A DNA stretch of 64,000 nucleotides from Lepidostoma basale (GCA_022606425.2 JAHDVF020001304.1:124001-188000); one strand, 5' to 3'. Positions 21,901 to 32,446 are shown, counted from the first letter of the stretch. The notes: generated by a model not told the origin, from the letters alone. Made by a program: numbers and translations.

Positions 21901-22182
21901 CCTACGGTCTTGATGATAAAGTAGTTAATTTTGATTTATTACATTTTTTTTATGATAATGTGATAATCGAAGAATGTTTACTCGTATAGAATCTGTCGTA
22001 GTAGCAGCTAGAATTCGGACATCCTAAAGGGAGAAATAAAGATTTTTTTGTTATTAGACACGAAGTTCATAGTAATATGTACTTTAAATTCAAATTAAAA
22101 TTTTCTATGCAATTGGACAGTACGTGAAAATATTTTTCAACCGAATGTATTTTTTATTGTCGCCCCCTTTAGCTTCTTTCAC
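21901..22182. other. AT-rich, no gene seen
   Basis: Nothing recognised. Confidence 0.4.
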
Positions 22183-22440
22183 AAATTAACAGTGAGTCTT
22201 ACACACACGTCGATTCTTCTGGCAGACCCTTAAAAATTAATTAAATTGATCATGAAATGCTTCCGCGGTCTTCCTAATCTCTGTACTCCATCCACATCGT
22301 TAACATATTAAATTTTTTAAACATTTTTGCTTCATCCATACGTTTTGTTCAAAATACTTTTTTTCGCTCTACATTTCTTCCCGCCATCTGTTTTATTTAT
22401 TCGCCGTAAATCCCATTAACCTATTTAATAATAATATATT
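22183..22440 (-). mobile_element. LINE-B fragment
   Basis: Plus-strand text TCTTACACACACGTCGATTC, TGATCATGAAATGC, GTCTTCCTAATCTCTGTACTC and CCATCCACATCGTTAAC is the antisense of the LINE-B tail (CMTRC...DQIN...RKTW...VNDVDGVQ). Decayed, with the extreme 3' end missing. Confidence 0.7.
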
Positions 22441-22682
22441 GTTATTATTATTAAATTTTATTTAATTATCCATTATAAACAAATAAATTAAATAAAGCCG
22501 TTCAATATAATGGCGGCAAAAAATGTGTGGTCGACCATGTAATATTTACCATAGTTTAAAAAGGTATTAGAACATGAGAACATAATGATTGGACGATCTC
22601 TCATTAAAATGTTGTAATATTTTCAAGGTACTCGGAAGAAAACATTCACAATTATTTTATCGTACTGTTATTTTTTTTCGGA

Positions 22683-23175
22683 TTAAGCTGGACAGCGTTC
22701 AAAGACCTTGGCCATATTTTGAAGAATTCGAAAATACCCATCAATTTAAAAGGGAGATTACTTAACGCCTGTGTTCTGACAAGTCACAATGTCACAAAAC
22801 TGAAAGTCACAATGTCCCAAAAGTGCCAACAAGCTGAGAGTACCACAGAGAGCAATAGAGAGAGCCATGTTGGATATCAGCCTGAGGGACAGAGTCAGAA
22901 ATGAGGATATACGAGTCAGGACTACGGTCTCTGACGTCATCGAGTGGTTTTGGAAATGTCGTTCGCGACCCAGATGAAAAGTGGACAAAGCGATTGCTGT
23001 GCTTGGGCCCGAGGACGAGATAACGTGGAGTTAGGCGCCCACAGTTGCGTTGACGCGACGACATCTGGAAGAGTGCTGGAAGTGCCTGGATGCAGATTGC
23101 CCAAGATCGAACAAAGGAAAAGGATTACGTCCACTAGTGGACGGCAACAACAGACTGAAGAAGAACAAGAATATA
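22683..23175 (+). mobile_element. LINE-C 3' fragment, frameshifted
   Basis: Plus strand reads LSWTAFKDLGHILKNSKIPI (one letter differs from 4870-5450), INLKGRLLNACVL, then in other frames RAIERAMLDISLRDRVRNED, RTTVSDVIEWFW and EECWKCLDADCPRSN. Same family as 4870-5450, opposite strand, more broken. Confidence 0.85.
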
Positions 23176-23324
23176 ACATGTTTCAAGAAGTGGCATTCAG
23201 TGAAAATATGTTCAATCTTTGTCCTTTCTTACAAACAATATTTTCATTTATTATTAACTTATCATAGAGCTTTACAATTGCCTTTGAGAAGCCTTTTATT
23301 ATATTCGTAATTTATGGAAATGAC
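23176..23324. other. Short AT-rich spacer
   Basis: Nothing recognised. Confidence 0.4.
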
Positions 23325-23480
23325 ACATAGAAGAGTTTTATTATAATATAATTTATGGGAATGACATGTCTCACCTCAAATATTTGATAATCTCTTAGAA
23401 AGCCGAAACATGTCATTCATAAAAAATAGACGTTTTCATTCGTATTAATTATTTAATATGGAGTTTTACGTAATTATCTT
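23325..23480. repeat. RZ2 palindrome, copy 3
   Basis: Contains GGGAATGACATGTCTCACC at left and GCCGAAACATGTCATTC at right with TTGATAATCTCTTAG between, then the GTATTAATTATTTAATATGG flank. The plus strand keeps GAAAC, AU, GUC. Confidence 0.65.
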
Positions 23481-23536
23481 TTTCTTTTATTATATACTTT
23501 GTATACAACACTCACTTTTTAAACAAATAAAATTAA

Positions 23537-23580
23537 ATATCAGACATGTTTCGGAATACCTAATCCTTCCTCAGTGATAT
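23537..23580 (-). ncRNA. Hammerhead-like ribozyme, family RZ3 (best copy)
   Basis: All hammerhead parts are present on the minus strand. Stem I: AUAUCA (23580-23575) pairs perfectly with UGAUAU (23542-23537). The core is CUGAGGA (23574-23568), then one extra A, stem II GGA/UCC with further U-A pairing, GAAAC (23553-23549), AU, and GUC (23545-23543). Predicted cleavage is after that C. Stem III is only two pairs (A-U, C-G) closed by AU, as in minimal type I hammerheads of Penelope-like elements. The extra A next to stem II departs from the textbook fold. Confidence 0.75.
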
Positions 23581-23675
23581 TATATCGGTATTTAAAATAT
23601 CATAAAATTTGTCTTTTTTTTTATATACTTTGTATATACGAGTATAACACTAACTTAAAAATTTTTAAAAATGAA

Positions 23676-23719
23676 ATATTAGACATGTTTCGGACAACCC
23701 GGTCCTTCCTCAGTGTTGT
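23676..23719 (-). ncRNA. Hammerhead-like ribozyme, family RZ3 (second copy)
   Basis: Minus strand: core CUGAGGA (23713-23707), extra A, stem II GGAC/GUCC around CGGGUU, GAAAC (23691-23687), AU, GUC (23684-23682). Stem I has diverged: AACA against UAAU pairs poorly. Core intact, outer stem decayed. Confidence 0.65.
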
Positions 23720-23912
23720 AAATACAAAGTATATAAAAAAGAAAAAGAAAAATAAAACATCTACAACAAAAAGTGTGGCGAACATAGAAGAAATATTAAA
23801 AAAAATGCTTACAAATATGGTCAGTTTTGACAGATATTGTATACAAAGTATATAAAAAACGAAAAATATAAAACATCTACAACACAAAGTATGGCGAACA
23901 TAGAAGAAATTT

Positions 23913-23999
23913 TACATAATTGTTAGAAATAATTAATTGTGCTTTACGTTTCGAAAAATCCATTCTTATAAGTAAAAAATTGATTATATAATTGAGGGA
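23913..23999. other. Short spacer
   Basis: Nothing recognised. Confidence 0.4.
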
Positions 24000-24185
24000 A
24001 TCATAGAGGGTTGACGAAGTGTTGGCAGAATGCGAATATCCTGGCTCCACGTCATAAGGGACTGGACTAGCTTAAGGAGCGCCGAGGAACTGTTTCGAGC
24101 TGCCAGGGACACTACTACTCTGGCCTACTCTCGCATGATAGTCAACGTCGGGGAGAACTGACATAACACCGGAAGAAGACGGTAT
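24000..24185 (+). mobile_element. LINE-A 3' fragment
   Basis: Plus strand reads GRMRISWLHVIRDWTSLRSA, EELFRAARDTTTLAYSRMIV and NVGEN, matching the end of the 27010-27618 LINE-A frame (RRQISWLRNVREW...EELFWTAQDREEFTREIANV). Confidence 0.75.
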
Positions 24186-24654
24186 GAATATTTGCTTGTT
24201 TTCTTTCAAATTGCGTGTGATTTAATTCAAAGCATTTCGAAACAAATATCCACCGCCACTGGTAAATTAATGTTATAAACGTTGTCACATTTTTTTTTGT
24301 TCTGCTTGTACATATTAAATCGAAATATCCAGAAAAGTTTTCCAGAAAATCCTGAAAATAATCGGAGAAGAATTCCACGGGTACCTTGAGGTGTTATTTT
24401 GAGATCTGTTTATACTTGGCGTTTGATTATTATATTACGAGTTGGTTTACGACCTCATTACAAAAAAAATGTTTTTGTTACAGATTTTTACCGTATTGAA
24501 GAAGTAGACTTTCAGTATTTTATGTAAATGATTATTTCAAAGGACCGTACACGTATTTTTTATGTTTTTAAATTGAATTTACAAAATTTCCCAAATCTTA
24601 CATTTTCATTGACATTTGAGAAAAACAACATTTCATCGATTTTTAATCCATTAA
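24186..24654. other. No gene seen
   Basis: AT-rich with a 78-codon ORF lacking any recognised domain. Confidence 0.4.
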
Positions 24655-24655
24655 A

Positions 24656-24972
24656 AAAATAATATTGTGCTCGATTTCGTCAGCGATAATTCAACATATG
24701 AAAACTCAAACTAACTAACCAACCATTACGCCGTGTCTCCGAAGGGGTAGTAGAAAGAATTGACAGCCTTTTTTTTCATGACATATTTCTCTAGATTCCC
24801 CAACACTCAACACGTCATGTACGCACGTCGATTTATCCAACTCCTCACGCGGCCGACATTTAATATTTGATTGATTTGATCGTGCCACGTTTTCCTCGGT
24901 ATTCCTCTACTGCTTTTTTATTTATTATTATTTACTTTAAAAATACTGTTGTGCTCGTTTTCGTCAGCGATA
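24656..24972 (-). mobile_element. LINE-B fragment flanked by about 35-bp direct repeats
   Basis: The LINE-B fragment (24710-24935, antisense text CCATTACGCCGTGTCTCC, TCATGTACGCACGTCGATT, GATCGTGCCACGTTTTCC) lies between two similar segments, both containing TGTGCTCG, TTTCGTCAGCGATAAT (24656-24693 and 24937-24972, a few mismatches). These look like a long target-site duplication. The right copy runs straight into SINE-1 copy 3. Confidence 0.7.
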
Positions 24973-24975
24973 ATA

Positions 24976-25178
24976 GACAACCTTCTTGTCAGAGTGGCAC
25001 CAGCTATGACTGCCACACCAAAGGTCCCGGTTTTGAAAATATTGTGATTCTCACACTGTTTTTGGTCTGGCGTAGAATTCACGCGTCAATAAGATGCCGA
25101 TAGATTAGCTACCTATCACGTGTCAATATAATAGATATACCCTTTTCATCGATTTGGCTCGCGCTGTAATTATGTAAA
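24976..25178 (+). mobile_element. SINE-1, copy 3
   Basis: Plus strand: head GACAACCTTCTTGTCAGAG with A box TGTCAGAGTGG, eroded B box GGTTTTGAAAA, then TTTTTGGTCTGGCGTAG, CACGCGTCAATAAGATG and the shared 3' end CATCGATTTGGCTCGCGCTG. Older than copies 1 and 2. Confidence 0.8.
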
Positions 25179-25850
25179 GATATATTCTACAAAATAATAA
25201 TAATGCAAAATTATACGTTATGAATTTTCAGTATGAAAGATTTAAACTGTTTCTCAGATAAATGTAACAATTATTTTTGTAATATTTTCAAAATACGATG
25301 TCCATATTTTAAAAGAATACATTTTCGAGTATGCAATGTACACATGAAATTTTCTTTTTTGGAAATATGATTTTAACCTCGTTTATTGTATTTTTTGTTT
25401 TGCTTTTATCCTTAATTTGTAACGTTGTCTGCCGTCCAAAAAACAGCGTTTGGTTGTGCCAGTATTGAAAATGTATGTACGCATTAGAAATTTAATGAAA
25501 ATCCCTTTTCTGAATCAGTTTTCATTAATTAATTAATTTACAGCATTTTAATTTTAGTTCAACAAAGTGAAACAGTTTTAATACATTTTCTTTGTATATA
25601 CGAATTAATAGAAATAACTGGATAATGTTTAGATATTAAGATTAACATGTTTAAGATTAACTCTTTTATTTTTTTATAAATTATGTTTAAAGCAATATTT
25701 TGTTTGTCTAATAATTAATATTATAGGAACAGCGAGTCTTGAAATTAAAATGTTGGTTTTGATAACAAATTAATGTGGCTATTAAAATTTAGCCAACAAA
25801 TAAGTGGTTTAAACGTAAAACAAAGAAAAAGGGATTTTATTTTAACATTT
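25179..25850. other. AT-rich, no gene seen
   Basis: Nothing recognised. Confidence 0.45.
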
Positions 25851-25854
25851 CATT

Positions 25855-26490
25855 TTCATTTATTTATTTAATTATATCCAAAGCATTACAGAATTATTTT
25901 CCAATACACTCAAGCTACAAGTAAGAGATACAAAATAATAAGTAATACTCGTACATAATAAAAAGAGCGAGAAACATAAGATGCATGACAAATTAATAAA
26001 ATGAATATACAATTATAATAATGATAGTACTTCCCTCAGGTGGGCCAAACTATCACAAAATACGTCAAACTCTGAGGTGATGCGATTTAGCAAAGATATT
26101 GCTCTACTTACCGGCATAACCATTGGCAGGTTGGTTCTGCATCGTGTGAGATAAAACAATCTATGGCCCCTTTGTCGAAGATAATTTTCAGCGACGAACA
26201 GACTTTTGAGTTGTGTATACAACCCCCTATCAGTCGAAAGAAGTGAATGCCCAAGTGAATATCTCTTCTCCTCTCGAGTGACTGGTAACCTAGCATCCCT
26301 AGCAAGAAATTAGTCGGAAAAAGCCATCCATACTCCCTAAGATAGAGGTATCGTAGAAATTTCTTCTGCACCCTCTCCAACATCAGGGAATATCGAACCT
26401 CATGCGGCGCCCAGATAATGGAACTAAATTCCAACCGACTTCTCGCCAGAAAGTCACATGTATCATGCAACACGGGTGGCATCTTTAGGG
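25855..26490 (-). mobile_element. Jockey-like LINE 3' fragment
   Basis: Minus strand reads ARSRLEFSSIIWAPHEVRYS, LMLERVQKKFLRYLYLREYG, FLLGMLGYQSLERRRDIHLG (26482-26108), then NYLRQRGHRLFYLTRCRTNL, PMVMPVSRAISLLNRI (26190-26050). The LEYxSVVWxP, ERVQ-KFLR and LGYxSLExRR motifs are the thumb and C-terminal region of Jockey-type RT proteins. The TTTATTTATTTAA run at 25857-25870 is the A-rich 3' tail. Distinct from the 41668-46305 element. Confidence 0.88.
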
Positions 26491-27009
26491 CGAAGTTTGA
26501 ACTACACTATATTATTCAATCACTTTGCACAGTTATTGGCCTTTATGTTTAACACCAATTGGGATCAAAAACTCATTTTTGACTTTTTTGGATCGCCACT
26601 CAATTAAAATAATTGGATTGCTTAGATAATGTTGAAGTGTATTGTACTATATATTATGATAATACGTACATATCGCGCAACGACATATTTTTCTGAATCT
26701 CACAAGGAAGGGATTGTCACTTATCTGACATATAATACTATTTAATAAAACAACAGTAAACTCAATTTGATATGTGTGTAAAATAATAGTGATACCCTTG
26801 AATATAGGGAAAATATTTTCACAATTTCGACGTGTGTTGTTTACTAGGCTACTGGAAATTTGTGATCTAATTCCCATCTAAATAGAATCTCATCCTTTGT
26901 GATGTTATTTTATTTCAATATTTTCGATAAGTATACACATGTTTAAATATATTCAAAAAATACTTATAATGTGTCATAATAATATAACTTTGAATTGTTT
27001 AGTTTTTAA
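26491..27009. other. No gene seen
   Basis: Nothing recognised. Confidence 0.4.
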
Positions 27010-27618
27010 ATGATTGTATATGACGATTTCACTTCCCTGACCTGTAGATGTAGATGTGTAGAGTTGAAATGTCGGATTGAAGCAGCAAGAACAGCATTTA
27101 AGAAAATGAAGTCACTATTTTGCAATGACAATGTCAACTTAAAACTAAGACAGAGGATGTTAAGGTGTTATGTGTGGTCTGTTCTGTTATATGGGTGTGA
27201 GACATGGACATTAAAAGTAAATACAATGAACCGGTTAGAGGCATTTGATATGTGGCTTCACCGAATAATGTTCAGGATCCCATGGACAGACAGAGTGACG
27301 AACACAGAAGTCCTGAATCGTGCAGGAGTAAATAGAGAGCTGCTGACATTGCTCAAAGTCCGCAAGATTTCATATCTGGGTCACGTTCTACGAGGAGAAA
27401 AATATCGCCTGCCGCATCTAATTTTGAAGGGAAATATAGAGGGCCGCAGGGGGGCAGGGAGAAGGCAGATCTCTTGGCTGCGCAATGTCAGGGAATGGAC
27501 GGGAATCGGAACTGTGGAGGAGCTATTCTGGACAGCGCAGGATAGGGAAGAGTTTACCAGAGAGATCGCCAACGTCGAGGGGACCTGGCACTTTAAGAAG
27601 AAGTATATGACGACTTGA
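27010..27618 (+). mobile_element. LINE-A 3' fragment with 202-codon open frame
   Basis: Open plus-strand frame reading CRIEAARTAFKKMKSLFCND, LRCYVWSVLLYGCETWTLKV, AFDMWLHRIMFRIPWTDRVT, LKVRKISYLGHVLRGEKYRL, RRGAGRRQISWLRNVREWTG, EELFWTAQDREEFTREIANV. This is the region after the RT palm of an endonuclease/RT LINE. Catalytic motifs (YADD) lie upstream and are missing: the copy starts abruptly near 27045. The open frame implies a young insertion. Confidence 0.92.
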
Positions 27619-28084
27619 ATGTGCTATTTTGTTACAAAATAATGAAATACTTTTTGCATCACAAAGCAATATAATTTTTAATAGGACTTAAACTCTGTAC
27701 CTAATCTTAAAATCCATTTGTGTTTTCAAGATTGAAAGCATGCGTTTTTTTTACTATTATGACATTTTTTTAACATTTAAATCACCGCCACTGATAGTGC
27801 AAAATTTCCACATTTCGCTAATGGCCAAGTTAATTTGCCTGGTTTCAATTCCCCGACCTTACCCTGCCCGTATTCCACACAGTGGCTCAATCCATTATCA
27901 TTGTCCACTTTTGAAAGAAATTACCATTAGGCATTCTCATATTGTTATGCTAATCTATTTCCAGGCGGGAATTGAGCTCTCCGTTTCTTTATCCACCGCT
28001 TTTTTTAAAAAGGATACGACATTTCGGAGAGATGGTTTTCTATGTACAATATCCACCCTTGATCGATCTCTTGAATAATTACAT
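27619..28084. other. No gene seen
   Basis: A 112-codon ORF (27740-28078) is open but unrecognised. The patch 27840-27910 is GC-richer. Confidence 0.35.
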
Positions 28085-28480
28085 TAATGAATACATTTAT
28101 ATATTAGATGAGATCTCATGAGATCTCTTAGACGCATGTGTAGATACTCTGTGAATGATAAAGTGTCGAATGAAAATATAAGAAGTGAATGCGGTGCGAA
28201 TGATGGTGTTATGAACAAAGAAATTAAATGATCATTAAGGTGGCTTGGACACATGGAAAGAATGGTAAAAAAATATATGTTAACGATGTAGATGGAATTA
28301 GAAATAGAGGAAGACCGAGGAAAACGTGGCACGATCAAATAAATCAAATATTGAATGTCGGCCACGTGAAGAGTCAAGAGAAATCGACGCGCGTGCATGA
28401 CACGATGTATGAATATTGAGGAAGCGAGAGAAACATGTCAGGAAAGAAAAGTGTGGCAGTCTATTCTTTCTGTCCACCCC
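28085..28480 (+). mobile_element. LINE-B 3' fragment, plus strand
   Basis: Plus strand reads RSLRRMCRYSVNDKVSNENI, SLRWLGHMERMVKK, then by frameshift DGIRNRGRPRKTWHDQINQI, LNVGHVKSQEKSTRVHD and the RCMNIEEARETCQERKVWQS end. It runs into a 20-bp inverted repeat and then an antisense LINE-A piece. Confidence 0.85.
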
Positions 28481-28530
28481 TGTTGTCGAGTGTGAAAATT
28501 TAACCTTTCTAATTTTCACACTCGACAACA
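28481..28530. repeat. Perfect 20-bp hairpin at a LINE-LINE junction
   Basis: Arms 28481-28500 and 28511-28530 are exact complements (TGTTGTCGAGTGTGAAAATT) around TAACCTTTCT. The hairpin sits where plus-strand LINE-B meets minus-strand LINE-A. Confidence 0.9.
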
Positions 28531-28720
28531 GCTCTCCATTGGCTCTGGCTCTCTGCAGTACGTCTGCATTACTGACCCTATCGGTCCACGGTATACGGAA
28601 CATTTTGCGGTATATCCACATCTCGAACGCTTCCAACCGGTTCATTACATTCACTTTCAGAGTCCAGTTTTATCAGCCATATAGTAGAACAGACCATATA
28701 TAACATTTAATCATTCTTTG
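28505..28720 (-). mobile_element. LINE-A fragment, minus strand
   Basis: Minus strand reads MNRLEAFEMWIYRKMFRIPW, TDRVSNADVLQRARANGELL, SSVKIRKVKF (28654-28505), plus upstream WSVLLYG...TLKVNVMNR-like text to about 28720. Same segment as 27170-27370. Confidence 0.85.
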
Positions 28721-28852
28721 TCGGAGTTTCAACACAAACTACGTTTCAACATAAACGTTACCTATTCTAATTATATTTTAAAAAAATTCTCTGAAACCCA
28801 ATTATTTTTTTAATGAATAATTAAAACACTGAGTTTTCCAATTTTTAGCATA
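28721..28852. other. AT-rich spacer
   Basis: Nothing recognised. Confidence 0.4.
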
Positions 28853-28854
28853 TT

Positions 28855-28932
28855 TGATAAATTAACGGATAATAACCATCTCGTCATGTTTCGAAGGTTT
28901 TATACCTTCATCATCGGGAGAACTGTACAGAT
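28855..28932 (-). repeat. RZ4 hammerhead-like hairpin, cleavage triplet mutated
   Basis: Minus strand: UUCUC, then core CCGAUGA, U, stem II GAAGG/CCUUC around UAUAAAA, GAAAC, AU, then GAC where GUC is expected, then GAGAUGG. Stem I UUCUC/GAGAU still pairs at four positions. The U-to-A change in the triplet should prevent cleavage. Confidence 0.55.
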
Positions 28933-29024
28933 ATAATCATGAGTTTACATTAACAATAACATGACTTTCGATATTTTGTATATTTTTCTCTAAGTAGACA
29001 TAATTTACTACCGTAACCTTCTCT

Positions 29025-29218
29025 TGATTAGAACATAGAAGTTCCCGCCACATGTCCGAATGTGTTATAGGGCGTAGCTGCACCCTTTCGTCGGCTCGCT
29101 CGTACTCTCTGGGCCTGTCCCCGGTCCATTCGGGACTTACATTTAAAGAAAAACGCCGACACCAGAGGGTGCCACACCACATTTAATCTACTATATTTTC
29201 CTTCTATGTCCCATCGTA
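29025..29218. repeat. Unclassified repeat R-E, copy 1
   Basis: Shares with 30125-30345, in the same orientation, GTTATAGG, CCTTTCGTC, GGCC(T/C)GTCCCC, CCAT(T/G)CGGGACTTACATT, CCACATTTAA and GATGTCCC(A/G)(T/C)CGTAC. No coding capacity recognised. Confidence 0.65.
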
Positions 29219-29580
29219 CTTTATTGAATGAATATAATTTACTCTTTTACATACACATTTCAATACATTATAATTCACCACACGTATATACATACATCCG
29301 AAGATTTTTTATAATATTTTATAATTGGGATTTTGAAAATTTGGTTTGGTTCATTTGGTGCTCCCGTGAATTTGGAGAAATTACGTTAAAAGTGAATTTT
29401 TTTGGTCAATTTGAATGTTGCCGCACTTTATAATAGTTAATTGTGAGACGTAATACGTTTTTACTGTTTTGATGTCAAAATTATACAAGTTTTTTCGTTT
29501 ATATAAAGAATTTTGACAGGTGTAAAAATAAATTTTTCATTTGTTCCAATGACAATTTGAATAATTTCTTCAATATTCTT
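29219..29580. other. No gene seen
   Basis: Nothing recognised. Confidence 0.4.
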
Positions 29581-29582
29581 TT

Positions 29583-30122
29583 AAAGTTCTTGCTGGTGTT
29601 GGTTGGTTTTAAGTGCCTAATTACTGCCAAATAAAAAAAGTGGATACGTGGATCATTAATTAAATAATATAATAGCTAATTTAAAAAACGGTGGATACGT
29701 GTAACATAAATTAAATAAACACAAAAGTCCGGATCGTCCATGTCAACATGTGCAACATCGGAAAAACATTATGTGTTATTACATTATGTGCTAAATTTAA
29801 AAAAACGGTGGATTCGTGGAACATAAATTAAATAGACAAATGTGCACCATCTAAAATAACATTTTGTATTAAATTATTTTTATTTTGTTATTTTATTTTA
29901 TATCATTGTATTTTATATTATTTGTTTTAGATTTATTTTGTGGGTGTTGGACGATCGAAGTGTGTGCGGGAGATGCCTATTGGTGGCGATGAGGTTCGCA
30001 ACCCATCACACCGCGTCTCCCGCGGGGCGAAAAGAGAAGGATGGAGTGCCGCATCAGTAAAAGTGTGACAATCCATTCTTTCTGCCTACCCTTTCGGGGA
30101 GACGGCGTGATGGTTAGTTAGT
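29583..30122 (+). repeat. Repeat R-F, copy 1 (uninterrupted, empty site)
   Basis: Pairs with 59490-60170. Contains TTTTAAGTGCCTAATTAC, three direct copies of a GGTGGATACGTGGAAC-type subunit, GTGCACCATCTAAAA, TGTGTGCGGGAGATGCCTAT and GATGAGGTTCGCAAC. It ends in an inverted pair of LINE-B 3' ends (ATCACACCGCGTCTCCCGCG at 30005 and CGGGGAGACGGCGTGATGG at 30094) with a GTTA tail. Near 29900-29915 it has a single TATCATTGTATTT where copy 2 has an insertion. Confidence 0.8.
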
Positions 30123-30124
30123 TA

Positions 30125-30345
30125 GTTAGTTTTTTATAATTGGGCCGAGCCATAGAGGGCTCCCTCCGCTTACCCAAAGCTGTTATAGGCGCAGCGGCGC
30201 CTTTCGTCAGCTTCACTCGTGCACTCCCTAGGCCCGTCCCCCGTCCATGCGGGACTTACATTAAAAAAAAAATATATATATTTGGAATCAAGGGGGACCC
30301 AGACCACATTTAAGCTACGCTACTCTCCCTCGATGTCCCGCCGTA
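30125..30345. repeat. Unclassified repeat R-E, copy 2
   Basis: See copy 1 at 29025-29218. This copy has an extra A-run/TATATATA at 30262-30281. Confidence 0.65.
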
Positions 30346-30439
30346 CACACATAGCGATACAACAGCAAAAGAAAATACACAAGAAGATTTGTATTATGTT
30401 ATTAGATGTTTGCACTTTGGCGGTAAAATATTTTTACGT

Positions 30440-30765
30440 TACACTGGATACAGTTCAATTCCCTTCAATGTGTCCGCCGCACTTATTTGGCCCAGTTCCT
30501 TCGGACACAACAGGTGTCCCCCGAAGGGTTGAGCGCGAAACGTGCAGCGTGCTTCCCTGGCGCCCCCTTTGAACTTTCGTATTATACTCGTCGCTGAGCC
30601 GCGCTTTGGCCAAAGGTGAATGCCAGTAGGCGGCCAACCGCGCTAACGAGTGCCCGTCGTCCTGTCGACTCTGCCCTCCGGTTCTCTTCGGGAATACTTC
30701 CCGTATTTCAACGTGTGTTTAGCCGAATTCAAATACGATTATTTTGCATATGCAATCGCAAAATA
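30440..30765 (+). promoter_or_regulatory. GC-rich block, possible promoter region
   Basis: CpG-rich, single-copy stretch with a CCTTCGGACAC / GTGTCCCCCGAAGG hairpin (30499-30529), followed 300 bases downstream by a candidate first coding exon. No TATA box seen. Function is inferred only from composition and position. Confidence 0.3.
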
Positions 30766-31072
30766 CTCTCCCGTATCTCAATTAATACGACTTTATTTGA
30801 CATTCAGATAAATCGCCGAAAAAAATAATAAACAATTCAACAGGAGATCTCTCGTCATATTTGACAGTTAAATTGAAATTATTTGATGTCCAAAGTTTAT
30901 TTGTGATTTTACAAATATTAAAAACATATTTATTTTATTAAAAATACTTTGTGAAGTGTTTCAATACTCTTGTAGTCTGTAGCGATATTTTTTTGTGGTG
31001 AATAAGTGTATGTTCGAATTGGAGATAAAGCTAGTCTTGTGTATTTATCAGTAAAGGAGTACCTATTATAAT

Positions 31073-31090
31073 ATGTCTGAAGTTAAAAAG
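31073..31090 (+). CDS. Candidate first coding exon, MSEVKK then donor
   Basis: ATGTCTGAAGTTAAAAAG is followed directly by GTAGGA, giving M-S-E-V-K-K and a phase-0 splice donor. The ATG has A at -3. It lies 300 bases downstream of a GC-rich block (30440-30765), the layout of a small first exon before a long intron. No continuation exon could be recognised in the AT-rich DNA to the right. Six residues cannot identify a gene. Confidence 0.3.
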
Positions 31091-32446
31091 GTAGGAAAAT
31101 AAAATTGATCTTTTACACTGGTATAATTAACTTTATAAATGATATATGCTGAATACGTACATATATTTTCTTATAAATTTATTATCAGTTAACTTTCTAT
31201 GAAAATTTATGTATTTTGAATTTTGCTTTTATCTGCATATCTAATTATTATATAATAAATATAATACACTTACTTAAATATTTGCAACAGACGCTTTTAC
31301 GGAGAAGAGACGAGAGTTTAAATTAAGAATTAAGTTATTCTAAGAATCACTTCAGTATTCTGTACGTATTTTATTTTAGGAATAAATATATTTCATTTAA
31401 ATATACAATAATCCGTATTAGTTGTATGTTTATATTATATCAATAGTCATTTAATCGATAAATTATTTATAAGAACATTGATTGATCATTTTTGTTCCTA
31501 TTGTATAATTATTTTCACGGGTGGATTAAGTATATACTAAAAGCAATTTTATTTTCCCTTAACAACTTTCTAAGTACTCGTAATTTGTCAAATTATAGAA
31601 TACGTTTTAGTCATACAATTAGTTAAACATAATTTAGTTTTAGTGTATCAATAAGTTATCATTACACAACACGCTGTCTGGCATGTTGGTATCAATGAAA
31701 ATGTTTTGCTTCGCTTTTATGGTACTAATATTTTTTGTCGCATTCTGAAAGATTCAATTTCCCAGCATAACAATTGTGTAGGCACCCATTTTCTCGTTCC
31801 TCACCAGAACACAGCAGAACGTACTTTACATTATTGAATAATCTTTTAAACTTTCCAGATCAGATTTTGTTTTATTTGTTTACCAATTCTACGTGCTTCG
31901 TTTTCTTTCTGCATCCGGAGATTTTCTTTAATCTGAATTATTATTATTTCAGTTGTCTGTTTCTTCGCATTGTGAGGAATTTAAGAGAGTATTTTTGTAG
32001 TATTTGTGCATTTAGCATATTGTTTATCTGACTTCCTTTCAATGGATATAATTTATTCTTATCCTCGCTATGAATAACGTGATATATGAGATGCGATATC
32101 CACCAAATTCAATCAGATATTACCAGCCTATTTATAATACGAAATTATTTATGTCTAGAGACTTACATAGATTTTTAAAATTTTTTCTGTTTTCTTATAT
32201 TTATAACATACTGTTAATGATAAAAGTACAAAATATTATAATACTCGTACATAAACCGCAGTTTTATTGTGTGTAAAATGACTCTAATAAAAATATTCTT
32301 CTTTTGGTTATAATTTAAAATAAAGGCTTGATCTGATAATTTTCCAAAATAAATTTTTTTACATCGCCAGTAAAAAATTATTTTTGAGATTGTTGACATT
32401 GAATTAGAATAAATTATATTTATAATTTATTTTTAAAAAAGGCATT
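31091..32446. other. AT-rich, no gene seen
   Basis: About 75% AT by eye, with several short ORFs of no recognised content (such as 31774-32031). Would be intron if the MSEVKK exon is real. Confidence 0.4.

Larger units (their letters stand above)
23485..23912. repeat. RZ3 repeat with two ribozyme units and a tail duplication
   Basis: Holds two minus-strand RZ3 hammerheads (separate entries). To their right, two copies of a segment containing TACAAAGTATATAAAAAA, CATCTACAAC and GGCGAACATAGAAGAAAT (about 23721-23800 and 23838-23912) are arranged in tandem. The GGCGAACATAGAAGAAAT end is shared with 35313-35345, 47088-47115, 57255-57290 and 59668-59692 and looks like the element terminus. Confidence 0.75.

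Noticed and set aside
31774..32031. Phe/Leu-rich 85-codon ORF as a membrane protein
   Set aside because: Hydrophobic composition follows from T-rich DNA; no start context or homology cues.
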